DNA of 64,000 nucleotides from Bog-756 sp035531955. Its GTDB lineage: Bacteria > Actinomycetota > Acidimicrobiia > Acidimicrobiales > RAAP-2. Shown one piece after another: positions 16,417-25,374 of this stretch. Each line of letters begins with the position of its first letter. Position 1 is the first letter of the stretch. Where the stretch lies: contig DATKRZ010000050.1 in the NCBI GenBank assembly GCA_035531955.1, positions 33,406 through 97,405 on the forward strand, in the 5' to 3' direction. The position numbers were made by a program, and so were the translations under genes. A model generated the notes under the pieces. The model saw only the letters and a program-made list of their open reading frames with translations. It was not told the DNA's origin and made no database searches.

Positions 16417-17529
16417 TCAGCTCGTCGGGGTCGCCGCCGGCGGCGGCCCGACAGCGGGCTCGGGACGGGCGGGGGACACGGCGGTGGTCGTGGTCGGCAC
16501 GGTGGTGGTGGAGGACGAGGGGGTGGTCGTGGCCGGGGTGGGAGGAAGGCTCACCGGCGGAGCGCTGCAGGCCGGTGAGGCGCCGGAACCGGGCCCGGGC
16601 CCCGCCGGCACCGTGGCGGCGGCCGCCCCGTTCTGATCGAGACCGACCACCGTCGCTCCGTTCAGCGTGGCGTTGCCCGGCACCGCCAACACGGCAAGGC
16701 CCGAGCTCGGCGCCATGACGTCGACCACCGCACCCCCGGCAGACAGGCGGACCGATGCCACGGCGCTCCCGGCCCACACCGCCACCCAGCCGACGGGTGC
16801 GCTCTCCGGCGCGCCGAAGGAGCCCCCACCGAGGATTTCCAAGGTGTCGGGGCCGGGTGCCGCGGTCAGTGGGCGGGGCACGGTGCCGCTCCCGACGGCC
16901 TTGTCCGTCGAGAACTCGAGGATCAGCTGTCCGCACCCGGAGCCTGCCTGCGGAGGCACGGTGGTTGGGGGTCCGGACCCGCCGGTGCTTCCGCCCGCCA
17001 CCCCCTGACCTTGCGGGGCCACCATCGGCTGCGCACACATCGCACTCTTCGGGCACGGAGTCGGCACGGGCACCGGAGTCGGCACCGGCACCGGCACCGG
17101 GCAGGACGCCTCCGGCGGGCAACCGGCCCCCGGTTCGCTCCCGGCTGCGTAGCCACGGATGGCCACGCCCGATCCGGTGGTGCGGGTGAAGAGGAAGGTG
17201 TACGGCGCCGGCCCGGTCACGGCCGGCCCGCCCGATGGCCCGGAGGAGCCGGGAGCCAGCGAGGCGCCGGCCCGCCCCGGGAGGGTCGTCGAAGTCGTCG
17301 GCGCCCGGGGGGCGGCGGTCGATCCGGCCCCGCCCAGGTTCACGCCGGTCAGGACGCCGACGCCGGCAAGGACGACGGCAAGCACGACGGCTCCACCGGC
17401 CCGCGGGCCCCTCCGGGCGGCCCGACCGCCGGCGCGCTCCAAGAGCCCATCGGGGTCTGGATCGACCGTGACCCCTTCCGCCCGGGTCGCCAGGTGGGTG
17501 CGGAGGCGGTCCTCGAAGGCGTGGGTCAC
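16417..17529 (-). CDS. Single-span membrane protein coupled to an ECF sigma factor
   Basis: 370 residues: a cytoplasmic N-terminus of about 60 residues, one transmembrane helix (GGAVVLAVVLAGVGVLTGV), then a large exported region. The exported part holds a Thr/Pro linker, a Cys-containing repeat of P-V-P-V-P-T-P units, a folded beta-rich segment, and a Pro/Thr-rich tail. Its GTG overlaps the stop of the sigma gene (GTGA), so the two are translated together. Position and topology suggest an anti-sigma or sensor protein, but I see no zinc-anti-sigma H-x3-C-x2-C motif. Confidence 0.75.
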   Translation of the reverse strand: MTHAFEDRLRTHLATRAEGVTVDPDPDGLLERAGGRAARRGPRAGGAVVLAVVLAGVGVLTGVNLGGAGSTAAPRAPTTSTTLPGRAGASLAPGSSGPSGGPAVTGPAPYTFLFTRTTGSGVAIRGYAAGSEPGAGCPPEASCPVPVPVPTPVPVPTPCPKSAMCAQPMVAPQGQGVAGGSTGGSGPPTTVPPQAGSGCGQLILEFSTDKAVGSGTVPRPLTAAPGPDTLEILGGGSFGAPESAPVGWVAVWAGSAVASVRLSAGGAVVDVMAPSSGLAVLAVPGNATLNGATVVGLDQNGAAAATVPAGPGPGSGASPACSAPPVSLPPTPATTTPSSSTTTVPTTTTAVSPARPEPAVGPPPAATPTS

Positions 17530-18098
17530 GGCTCGATCCTCCCTCTCAGGTCGGCGAGGGCCCGGTGGATGAGGGAACGGACCGTTCCCGGGCGGCAACG
17601 TAGGGCGCGGGCGATCTCTGCGTCGGGCAGGTCGCTGTAGTAGCGGAGCACGATTGCGGCCCGCTGACGGTCCGGGAGCCGGGCCAGGGCGTCCTCGAGC
17701 TCGTCCGCGCCGAGCTCGGAGTGCGGAGCCTCCGGAGGCGGCAGTCGGCGTCGGCGGGCGACCCGCCGGTGGTGTGACGCACACGCATTGACCACGCTCC
17801 GTCGCACATAGGGGAGGGGATCCCGGACCGCTGTCCAGCGACCGTGCAGGCCGACGAAGCAGTCCTGCACGAGATCAGGGGCGGCGTCGGCGGATCCGCT
17901 CAGCAGGGTGGCCAGGCGGACCAGATCGGAATAGTGGCCGGTGTAGAAGGCGGCGAAGCTCGTCGTGTCCACTCCGGCGGGGCGGACGGTGGAGGGCGGG
18001 ACGACCGGTGCCGTCGGGGGGGCGTCACCGAGGGCACCCGCACCGTCCCCGGTGTCGGCCCCTGTCTCGGCGTCGGCGATGAAGCCCACTCTACCCAC
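17526..18098 (-). CDS. ECF sigma factor (SigE-family sigma-70)
   Basis: 190 residues. Region 2 spans about residues 48-90 (FAAFYTGHYSDLVRLATLL, then APDLVQDCFVGLHGRW) and region 4 about 130-185, with LEDALARLPDRQRAAIVLRYY and the helix-turn-helix DAEIARALRCRPGTVRSLIHRAL. The R..V...L-RYY style is that of the SigE/M-like actinobacterial ECF group. A disordered N-terminal 45 residues precedes region 2. The start GTG lacks a clear Shine-Dalgarno; a second GTG three codons on is possible. It is coupled by a 4-base overlap to the downstream membrane protein. Confidence 0.92.
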   Translation of the reverse strand: MGRVGFIADAETGADTGDGAGALGDAPPTAPVVPPSTVRPAGVDTTSFAAFYTGHYSDLVRLATLLSGSADAAPDLVQDCFVGLHGRWTAVRDPLPYVRRSVVNACASHHRRVARRRRLPPPEAPHSELGADELEDALARLPDRQRAAIVLRYYSDLPDAEIARALRCRPGTVRSLIHRALADLRGRIEP

Positions 18099-18166
18099 AC
18101 CAATTGAGACGCTCGGGTGGGACCGAACGTTGCGTCGGATTTCCGAGAGGTCGGCCGCGACAGCTC

Positions 18167-19183
18167 CTACTTCGAGGTAAGCGCCGCCCGCCAGGGCTCG
18201 AGGTCGAGCTTCGGATAGCGGAGGGCCGTCTCGGCGAGCAGTGCGTCACTCCATACCGGATGGCCGGGAGGGGGGAAGCCGAACAGCTCCAATTGGCGCG
18301 GGGTCGAGTGCTCGGCGAACGCAGTCCACTCGGGATCGGTGGACCGCGACTGCGCCTGGTCGTAGCCGATCCAGTCCTGTCCGGCGCACTTGAACGCCAC
18401 GGCCAGCACCAGGCGGGCCCGATCCGCTGCACCGAACGGGCCACCCCGATGGAAGACGTCCGAGCGGTAGGCCAGGTACGAGCCGCGCACGCCGGTCGCC
18501 AGACGCTCGGACCGGTAGATCTGGGGATCGGCGTCCGGCATCACGACGGGGTGGATCGCGGTCACGTGGGCCGAATCGTGCACGGACACCAACCGGGTGG
18601 GGTTGTCGGATCCGGTCACGTCGGACAGGTAGAGGAATCCCTCGAGGTTCCACCAGGGCGCCTCACCCACGGCCGGGATCCAAGAATGGTTCCGATCGAT
18701 GTGCATGGGTTGTTCGTAATTGGTCAGGCCCGAGTACTTGGCGTTGGCGTGAGCCTGGTAGATCCGTACGTCCCGGGTCCCGAGTGCACGCTCGGCGAAA
18801 TCCACGATGGAGGAGTGCACGCACAGCCTGTTCAGCGACCCTGAACCCGGAAAGGGGAAAGGGGTGTTCCAGCGGTGCTGCTCCCCCCGGAACCCCGGAC
18901 CGTCCTCGGGCCAGACGAACTGCTCTTCCTGGTCGGGCTTCGACCCCAGCCACTTCCGGGTCGCTCCGTCGGGATGGGAGTGGTACTCCTCGGAGCTCGG
19001 GAACAGCTGGTGCAGGTCGTCGTGGGCGTTGTCGATCTCCTCGGTCCCCACCAGGCCGTCGAGCAGCACCCACCCGTGTTCCCGCCAGGTCTCGACCTCC
19101 GCGTCGGTGGCGAGTCGTGGGGCCAACGGACTGTCCTCCTGGGGTCCCGGAGCCGGCCTGGAATCGACCGAACCGCGCTCCAC
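18167..19183 (-). CDS. Phytanoyl-CoA dioxygenase (PhyH) family protein
   Basis: 338 residues, predicted Fe(II)/2-oxoglutarate oxygenase. The facial triad is visible as HID (in QPMHIDRNH, about residue 170) and the distal His in DVFHRGGPFG, followed by the Arg of DRARLVLAVAF that binds 2-oxoglutarate. The family hydroxylates fatty acyl-CoAs and many small molecules. It is divergent from an acyl-CoA synthetase gene 213 bp away, which fits but does not prove an acyl substrate. The start GTG is not supported by a ribosome site. Confidence 0.88.
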   Translation of the reverse strand: MERGSVDSRPAPGPQEDSPLAPRLATDAEVETWREHGWVLLDGLVGTEEIDNAHDDLHQLFPSSEEYHSHPDGATRKWLGSKPDQEEQFVWPEDGPGFRGEQHRWNTPFPFPGSGSLNRLCVHSSIVDFAERALGTRDVRIYQAHANAKYSGLTNYEQPMHIDRNHSWIPAVGEAPWWNLEGFLYLSDVTGSDNPTRLVSVHDSAHVTAIHPVVMPDADPQIYRSERLATGVRGSYLAYRSDVFHRGGPFGAADRARLVLAVAFKCAGQDWIGYDQAQSRSTDPEWTAFAEHSTPRQLELFGFPPPGHPVWSDALLAETALRYPKLDLEPWRAALTSK

Positions 19184-19396
19184 GGTACCCGGGGGTGTCC
19201 TGGGATCGCGGGTCGAGGGTTACGTCAGCGTGGCCATCGCCCCCGGGTCTGGCCGGGCGCCCACGAGGCCCCGGATCCTCCTCCGCCGCCCCCTCGCCGG
19301 GCGTTCTCCTGGAGACATAGGATCGCCTGTCACGCCGACCGACCGGGGGCCTCCCCGCGGGCACGGCCTCAACCCAGGGTGAGGAAGGGGGCGGCC

Positions 19397-21085
19397 ATGT
19401 CGCTCAGCTACGAAGAGGCCTGCACACAGGTCACCGGGCCCGGACAGCTCTTCGAGGTCGTCGAAGGCTCGGTCGACGGGATCGGCTACCGACTCTTCAA
19501 GAACGCCCCGCCGACGCTCGGCCAGGTCTTCGCCGGTGCCAGGGGCGACCAGTCGACGTTCATGGTGTACGAGGACGAGCGGTGGACCTTCGAGGAGACC
19601 ATGCGCCACGTCGATGCGCTGGCCAGCGCCCTGGTGAACACCTTCGGGATCACCAAGGGGGACCGGGTGGGCATCGCCATGCGGAACCTCCCCGAATGGA
19701 TCGTCTCCTTTGCGGCCATCCTCTCGATCGGTGCGGTTTCGGTCTCCCTCAACGCCTGGTGGACGGAGGCGGAGGTGGACTACGCCATCGAGGATTCGGG
19801 TCTCTCGCTGCTGATCGCCGATCCCGAACGGATCGAACGAGCGCACGGTCCGGCCCACTCGCGGTCCATTCCCATGATCGTCGTTCGCTCCGACCAGATC
19901 GAACCGGAGCCGACCGGTGTCCGGCGCTACCGCGAGGCAGTCTCGCTCGGCGACTCCATGCCCGACGTAGAGGTGGGGCCGGACGACGATGCGACCATCC
20001 TGTACACATCGGGAACGACCGGGTTCCCCAAAGGAGCGGTGTCGACGCACCGGGCGGTGACCCAGGCGCTGATGGCGTTTTGGGCCAACGCCACCATCAT
20101 GACCGCTCGCAAGGGCGACAACCCCTTCGGCGGGGGCGGGCGGACGCCGTGCTTCATCCTTGTCGTCCCGCTCTTCCATGTGACCGGGTGCGTGCCGGTG
20201 ATGCTCAGCTGCTTCGGCATGAAGATGAAACTGGTCATGATGCACCGCTGGGACCCCGAGACCGCGCTGCGGCTCATCGAGGTGGAGGAGGTGACCGCCT
20301 TCGTGGGGGTGCCCACCCAGAGTTGGGACCTGCTCGAGAGCCCGGCCTTTTCCAAGTACGACACGTCGTCGCTGGCCACCATCGGCGGCGGCGGCGCCCC
20401 CGCTCCGGTCAAGCTGGTCGACCGGGTGGAGAAGGGCTTCGCTCGTGGCAGACCCAACATCGGCTACGGGATGACCGAGACCAACGGCTTCGGGCCCGGA
20501 AACAGCGGTGACGACTATGTGGCGCACCCGACGTCCACCGGCCGCGCCTGGACCACGATCATGGACACGGAGATCCGCGACGGGAGCGGGGACCCCGTGC
20601 CGGCCGGGGAGCGCGGTGAGATCTGGATGAAGGGGCCAAATGTGATCCGCGGCTACTGGAACAAGCCCGAGGAATCGGCCCAGACCATCGTCGACGGGTG
20701 GCTGGCCTCGGGCGACCTGGGCCGGATCGACCAGGACGGGTTCCTCTACGTCGAGGACCGGGCCAAGGACATGGTGCTGCGAGCGGGCGAGAACGTCTAT
20801 TGCGCCGAGGTCGAGAGCGCCATCTACGACCACCCCGACATCTACGAGGCCGCGGTCTTCGGGGTCCCCGACGAGCGGCTCGGCGAGGAGGTCGCCTGCG
20901 TCGTCCAGCTCAAGCCCGAGACGGTCCTGGACGCCGACGGGCTGAGGGACTTCCTGGCCGAGCGGCTGGCGGCGTTCAAGGTCCCCAGCCGGATCGCCTT
21001 CAGTGACGACCGGCTTCCTCGGAACCCCTCGGGGAAGATACTGAAACGCGAGCTGCGGGAGGCCTACTTCGGCCACGATCGCTGA
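19397..21085 (+). CDS. Acyl-CoA synthetase (AMP-binding, ANL superfamily)
   Basis: 562 residues. The P-loop is LYTSGTTGFPKGA (about residue 200), A5 is GYGMTETNG (about 355), A7/A8 are GWLASGDLGRID and DRAKDMVLRAGENV, and the C-terminal catalytic Lys lies in NPSGKILKREL. Activates a carboxylic acid to acyl-AMP and then acyl-CoA; the chain length is unknown. The ATG follows GAGGAAGGGGG. An open frame extends upstream, but family length and ribosome site favour this start. Confidence 0.94.
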   Translation: MSLSYEEACTQVTGPGQLFEVVEGSVDGIGYRLFKNAPPTLGQVFAGARGDQSTFMVYEDERWTFEETMRHVDALASALVNTFGITKGDRVGIAMRNLPEWIVSFAAILSIGAVSVSLNAWWTEAEVDYAIEDSGLSLLIADPERIERAHGPAHSRSIPMIVVRSDQIEPEPTGVRRYREAVSLGDSMPDVEVGPDDDATILYTSGTTGFPKGAVSTHRAVTQALMAFWANATIMTARKGDNPFGGGGRTPCFILVVPLFHVTGCVPVMLSCFGMKMKLVMMHRWDPETALRLIEVEEVTAFVGVPTQSWDLLESPAFSKYDTSSLATIGGGGAPAPVKLVDRVEKGFARGRPNIGYGMTETNGFGPGNSGDDYVAHPTSTGRAWTTIMDTEIRDGSGDPVPAGERGEIWMKGPNVIRGYWNKPEESAQTIVDGWLASGDLGRIDQDGFLYVEDRAKDMVLRAGENVYCAEVESAIYDHPDIYEAAVFGVPDERLGEEVACVVQLKPETVLDADGLRDFLAERLAAFKVPSRIAFSDDRLPRNPSGKILKRELREAYFGHDR

Positions 21086-21129
21086 CCGGGCCTCGTCGAC
21101 CGGCCCTCAGCGGCTCCGACCGAAGCGGC

Positions 21130-21723
21130 TCAGGCCGGGGGGAAGCCGCCCTGCTGCCAGCCGATGGCCGAGGACGACACCGGGCCCGGCGGCGGCGCCG
21201 AGCCGATCGCCGGAGCCGCACAGTCGGCCAGGCCGGTCTGTGCCCCGTACCAGGTGGCACCGCCGGTCGGACTCCACACCAACCAGCACGTCCCGTTGGA
21301 CGACCGGTCGGCCAGGGTGACCGACCCGCCCCCGCCCCCGGTCGGGTCGGCGGTCACGGCCACGCTGACCGTCGAGGCGTTGGCCGAGGGCCCGGAGACG
21401 AAGGTGATCGAGGGATCGGAGGCGGACAGCGTCGAGAGGTCCACCGACCCGAGGCCGCCGACGCTGGATGCAGCCGCGGTGGCCGACGACAAAGCGGTCG
21501 ACAGCGCCTGCTGGGCCGCCAGGCTGTCGGACTGGGCCACCCCTGGCGCGTTGGAGACACTGGTGTCGGCGTTGCCCCCCGAATGCGAGGTGGTCCCGAG
21601 CAGGATGCCGACCAGCATGGCAACAGCAACAAGGCTGAGAACGGTGGCGATCATCGAGTATCCGCCATCGCCGCCGAGACCCGCCGGCCGGTCTTGTCCC
21701 CGCCCAGGTTGCGTGGCCACCAC
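21130..21723 (-). CDS. Type IV pilin-like exported protein
   Basis: 197 residues starting at one of two GTG codons (21723/21720) with GGAGG 6 nt upstream. A basic leader of about 20 residues ends GGDGG, followed by YSMIATVLSLVAVAMLVG, which looks like a class III/prepilin N-terminus cut after Gly. The usual Glu at +5 is missing. The mature part is Ser/Ala/Gly-rich and ends with two cysteines (SNGTCWLVW and LADCAAP) flanking an aromatic patch, like the disulfide region of minor pilins. No other pilus gene is nearby in this window. Confidence 0.65.
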   Translation of the reverse strand: MVATQPGRGQDRPAGLGGDGGYSMIATVLSLVAVAMLVGILLGTTSHSGGNADTSVSNAPGVAQSDSLAAQQALSTALSSATAAASSVGGLGSVDLSTLSASDPSITFVSGPSANASTVSVAVTADPTGGGGGSVTLADRSSNGTCWLVWSPTGGATWYGAQTGLADCAAPAIGSAPPPGPVSSSAIGWQQGGFPPA

Positions 21724-21836
21724 TCCGACCCTCCAGCGACAGCTGTGCCCACATCGTGGGCCTCCCCTGTCCATCGGCAGTCCGGGGCCCCCGACTTGAG
21801 CCACCGCTTTCCCCCGGGCTCCCGGCCCCGACCAGG

Positions 21837-22988
21837 TCAGCCCCGCTGGGTCACCGAGACGGTCAGGCCGGGGAACGAACCGGCGGTCGGCTCGGGGACG
21901 GTGGTGGAGCCGTGGGCGAACACGCTCTCGAGCTGGAACACCGTGTAGTACTGGACGATGGGCCAGAACCGGGGCGGGGCCGGGTCGCTCTTCTGGCAGC
22001 CGTTGATCCCGAGCCTGGCCAGTTGTGGGGATACCAGGTGGTTGGCGACCGCATAGCCGATGAGCCCGCCCCCGTTCCGGATGCCGACGCAGATGTCGGT
22101 GTAGGTGTTGTGTCCTTCCCCCGAGATCTGCACCAGGGATTTGGGCCCGGGGAAGGCCTTGAACTCCTGTTCGATCCGCGCCGTCGGCACCGCTGTGTCG
22201 CCGGTGGCCCGGATGATCATGACCGGCTTCTTCGACGGCGGGCCGACCGGTCCCTCCGGCGCCCAGCCGACGGCCGTCGACACCTTGGGTGAGTTCAGGG
22301 CGTCGAAGGCGGTCTGACCGCCGGCAGAGTGCCCGACGGCGGCCACGCGGCCCGGGTCGGCGGTGCCGGAGAGCACCGATGCCGGTTGGGCCGAGGCGCT
22401 CTCGACCGCATCGAGGGAGGCGGTCATGATCGAGCTGTCGAACGCCGCTGTCGGCGCCGTCTTCAGGCCGAGGGCCTGGGCGGCGACACCGCGCTCCAGG
22501 TAATCGGCGCTGACCACCACATAGCCCCACGAGGCGATCCCGGCCAACAAGTTCGAATAGTAGAGGCGTCCACCTCCGTAGCCGTGGCTGAAGAGCACGA
22601 TCGGGTAGGGGCCGGTCTTGGAGCCCTGGACATTCGGGTAGGCGTCGATGGTGGTGGTCGTGTCGAACTTGGCCGGCAGGAGCCCGCCGAGCCCCGCCGG
22701 CAGGGTCTCGGCCTCGGTGTAGCTGAACTTGGGTAGGCCACCGGCCGCCGGGTCGGTCAGGTCGGCGGGGAAGAAGACCGTGGCCAGCCGTTCCCCCAAC
22801 TTCGGCCCGGCGGACCCGAGGTCGAGGGTGGTGACGCCAACCCTGTCCGGTCCCGGGGCCCCGTACGCCGGGGTCGGAGCGTGCCCAGCGGCCGGTGGCG
22901 AAACGCTGTCCGACCCGCAGCCGGAGGTGAGCGACGCGAGCACCACTGCACCGGCGGAGACCGCCGCCGCTCTGGTCAACCGCCCCAT
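21837..22988 (-). CDS. Exported alpha/beta hydrolase (dienelactone-hydrolase/PAF-acetylhydrolase-like)
   Basis: 383 residues with a signal peptide ending LTSGC, a plausible lipobox, so probably a surface lipoprotein. The fold motifs are PIVLFSHGYGGG (oxyanion strand), the nucleophile GHSAGG (about residue 222), the acid in RATGDTAVP and the base in GEGHNTY. Cysteines late in the chain may form a disulfide. Likely an esterase or lipase acting outside the membrane. It is followed on the same strand by the pilin-like gene and preceded by the universal stress protein. Confidence 0.85.
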   Translation of the reverse strand: MGRLTRAAAVSAGAVVLASLTSGCGSDSVSPPAAGHAPTPAYGAPGPDRVGVTTLDLGSAGPKLGERLATVFFPADLTDPAAGGLPKFSYTEAETLPAGLGGLLPAKFDTTTTIDAYPNVQGSKTGPYPIVLFSHGYGGGRLYYSNLLAGIASWGYVVVSADYLERGVAAQALGLKTAPTAAFDSSIMTASLDAVESASAQPASVLSGTADPGRVAAVGHSAGGQTAFDALNSPKVSTAVGWAPEGPVGPPSKKPVMIIRATGDTAVPTARIEQEFKAFPGPKSLVQISGEGHNTYTDICVGIRNGGGLIGYAVANHLVSPQLARLGINGCQKSDPAPPRFWPIVQYYTVFQLESVFAHGSTTVPEPTAGSFPGLTVSVTQRG

Positions 22989-23046
22989 CGAACCTCCCTC
23001 CCGACCCGGTCCCGTTCACCGTCGGAAGGGGCCGAATGGACCCGGA

Positions 23047-23499
23047 TCACCCCCGGGCCCTGGTCACGATCACACTGCAGGGCGCGTTTCGCACGACGTG
23101 ATCCGAGACGGAACCGAGGATCGCCCGCTTGATCCCGCCGCGACCGCGAGAGCCGATCACGATGGCGCCGGCCGACAGATCAGATGCCAGCCCGCAGATC
23201 GCCCTTCCGGGGTCACCTTCCAGCACCAGGGTCTCGACCTCCGCGATCCCGAGCTCTCTCCGGGCCCCGTCGATGGCGGCGCGTGCATCCCCGGAGGCTT
23301 CGGCGACCCTCTGGTCGTACTCGTCCGGGGTCAGCTCGGCTCCGGCGTGCCCGCTGCCGACCAGTGAGCCCTGATCGGGTCCATCCGAGACGGTCACCAG
23401 CACCAGGCGTCCCTCGCGCCCGATCAGGTCGAGGCCGGCCGACAGCGCCCCCAGGGCCAGGTCGGACCCATCGGTGCACAGCAGGATCGGGTCGTCCAC
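23047..23499 (-). CDS. Universal stress protein (UspA family)
   Basis: 150 residues, one Usp domain. ILLCTDGSD opens the first strand, VLEGDP precedes the ATP region, and IVIGSRGRGGIKRAILGSVSDHVV is the ATP-binding signature G-x2-G-x9-G-S. The chain closes with a CSVIVTRA strand. The GTG at 23499 is chosen because TACGGT lies exactly 6 nt upstream and the domain starts there. Confidence 0.92.
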   Translation of the reverse strand: MDDPILLCTDGSDLALGALSAGLDLIGREGRLVLVTVSDGPDQGSLVGSGHAGAELTPDEYDQRVAEASGDARAAIDGARRELGIAEVETLVLEGDPGRAICGLASDLSAGAIVIGSRGRGGIKRAILGSVSDHVVRNAPCSVIVTRARG

Positions 23500-23505
23500 C
23501 CGGCC

Positions 23506-23511
23506 ACCGTA
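23506..23511 (-). promoter_or_regulatory. TACGGT -10 hexamer, leaderless-type
   Basis: Minus-strand TACGGT is followed by 6 nt and then the GTG of the UspA gene; no Shine-Dalgarno is present. Confidence 0.5.
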
Positions 23512-23552
23512 GCAACGGACCGGCGGACGGTCCGGCCGAAGGGGCCCAGCCG

Positions 23553-25304
23553 TCAGCCGGTGGCGGCCGGGGCCTTCGCCGCCGGCACCCCTCCCGGGCA
23601 CCACAGGTTCGCCGGCACCCCGGCGCAGGGGTTGGGCATGGAGGGCAGGCTGGGCAGCGGGTGCATCACGATGGCCGTCGGCTGCGGATAGTGCGCCGTC
23701 GCGCACAACCCCCCGCTCAGGAGCCCGGCATCGCACTCGACCTGAAGAAGCAGGGTCGTGTCCGTATTGGACCCGAGTAGTGAAGCCTTGGGTGTCTTCG
23801 TGCCACAAGTCGAAGGGGTGAGCTGCGGCATGGAGTCCAAGGCGTTGGCGTTGGTGGCCGGCCCGAGTTGGCTGGTGAAGGTGGAGTCCCATTCGGTGTT
23901 GCCGGAGAAGCAGTTCACCGGCTCCTTACCGCCGAGCAGCAGATTGCCGAAATCGGCGTTGCCGGGATTGCCGAGCGACCCGTTGCCCGAGAACTTGTTG
24001 TTCACCAGCCTGTCGCCCTGGGGATCGAAGAGACAGGCCAGTCCCGGGATCCCCAGTGAGGTCGCCACGATGCCCTTGGTGCCGGTGCAGGTCTTCCCAC
24101 CGGAGGTGGTGTTGCCGTCCGGGTAGGGGACGAACAGCGCGCCCCAGGCCGCATTGTCCAGGAACTCGTTGTTCATAATGGTGTCATTGCGTCCTCCCGA
24201 GATGGTCATCCCGGTGCCAGTCGGGCCGAGGCCGGCAGTTCCCGAGACCGGCACGTTCGGATTGTTGTTGCTTTCGACGAGATTCCCCCTGAATACCCAG
24301 CATGAGCTGGTACCGGTGATTGCGCTTGTCGTCGTGCCGCCGCAGCGGCCGTTCTGAGGTGGGGGAGGGTCCCCGGTCAGGGCGGTGTTGGTGTCGAACC
24401 CGTCCTTGTTGTTGTCGAATTTCGAGTTCTGGACGATGATCTGCCCGCCCGAATTGGTCCCCGAGTAGCCGAGCGCGTTGTTCTCCATCCAGGCGTGGTC
24501 GATGGTCACGCTGCATGTCCGCTTGCAGGCGCCGACGTAGATACCCGAGTCGGAGAAATTGTTGGCGTAGAGCTGGCTCAAGGTGGCGGATCCGGAGGCG
24601 TCCGAGGAGAAGATCCCGTAGAGGGCGCAGGTGCCGCACGCTCCGGGGTTCGTCGAACTGCTGCCGGCGAAGTAGGTGGAGGTTGCGGTCAGGTAGCTCC
24701 CGGAGTAGCCGTGCAGGCCGATCGTGCCCGAACCGGAGCCGCCATTCCACCAGATCTCGTTTCCGGCACTGCCCGAGCCGGCGATGAAGTTGCACACTGT
24801 CAGGTTGTCGACGCTGACGCCGTTCGCCTTCCAGACGAGGATCCCGTTGCGTCCATCGCCACCCAGGGAGTTCTGGTCGGCAGGGGCCGAGCTGCAGGGC
24901 GCCGCCGCCGTGGCCTGGGTACCGTCGACGATGACCGAGTTCCGATCCATGCCGCGCAGGTGGAGTTTCGGCGTGGTGATGTCCACACCTCCGTACCAGC
25001 CGTCGGCCAGGTCGGCCGGGGTCGGGGCGTTGACGCCGGTGTCGCCCACCTCGTGATAGTCGCCGGGTGCGATCAGGATCCAGTCGCCCTTCTTCGAAGC
25101 GTCGACGGCGGCCTGGATCGAGGAGAAGGTCGTAGCCGGCGGCGTCGTGATCCCGTTGAACGTGCCCACGTAGAGCGTCTGGGGACCGACCACCCGGGCC
25201 GAGGCGCTCGGGACACCTGCGGCGACCACCCCGGCGCAGAGGAGGGCGACGGCTGAGACGGCTGCCCCCAGGCGTCGGATACGACCACGGATCCAGTGTC
25301 CCAT
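23553..25304 (-). CDS. Secreted right-handed parallel beta-helix protein
   Basis: 583 residues. A Sec signal peptide (RR near the start, hydrophobic core, SASA-R cleavage zone near residue 32) leads to LYVGTFNGITTPPATTFSSIQAAVDASKKG, abbreviated here, the usual start of a pectate-lyase-like coil. Many short N/G-rich turns follow (VSVDNLTV, IIVQNSKFDNNKDG, NDTIMNNEFLDN), as in right-handed beta-helices. Several cysteine pairs suit an extracellular location. Substrate, if any, is unknown: these folds serve as polysaccharide lyases or as surface scaffolds. The ATG follows GGGGGAAG. Confidence 0.8.
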   Translation of the reverse strand: MGHWIRGRIRRLGAAVSAVALLCAGVVAAGVPSASARVVGPQTLYVGTFNGITTPPATTFSSIQAAVDASKKGDWILIAPGDYHEVGDTGVNAPTPADLADGWYGGVDITTPKLHLRGMDRNSVIVDGTQATAAAPCSSAPADQNSLGGDGRNGILVWKANGVSVDNLTVCNFIAGSGSAGNEIWWNGGSGSGTIGLHGYSGSYLTATSTYFAGSSSTNPGACGTCALYGIFSSDASGSATLSQLYANNFSDSGIYVGACKRTCSVTIDHAWMENNALGYSGTNSGGQIIVQNSKFDNNKDGFDTNTALTGDPPPPQNGRCGGTTTSAITGTSSCWVFRGNLVESNNNPNVPVSGTAGLGPTGTGMTISGGRNDTIMNNEFLDNAAWGALFVPYPDGNTTSGGKTCTGTKGIVATSLGIPGLACLFDPQGDRLVNNKFSGNGSLGNPGNADFGNLLLGGKEPVNCFSGNTEWDSTFTSQLGPATNANALDSMPQLTPSTCGTKTPKASLLGSNTDTTLLLQVECDAGLLSGGLCATAHYPQPTAIVMHPLPSLPSMPNPCAGVPANLWCPGGVPAAKAPAATG

Positions 25305-25323
25305 CTGCCACTTCCCCCTTGTG

Positions 25324-25374
25324 TGATCCGCCACGGTTTCTGATCCGCAACGGCCTCTGGTTCGCAACGGACAC
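25324..25374. repeat. Three imperfect 17-bp tandem repeats upstream of the beta-helix gene
   Basis: Units start at 25324, 25341 and 25358. Each has the form TGATCCGC(A/C)ACGG plus four variable bases; the third copy reads TGGTTCGCAACGG. They lie 20-70 nt upstream of the beta-helix start codon, in its promoter or 5' leader, and could be an array of protein-binding sites. Confidence 0.6.

Noticed and set aside
19220..21076. 618-codon frame antisense to the acyl-CoA synthetase
   Set aside because: Composition is that of a mirrored GC-rich gene, and the plus-strand gene is unambiguous.
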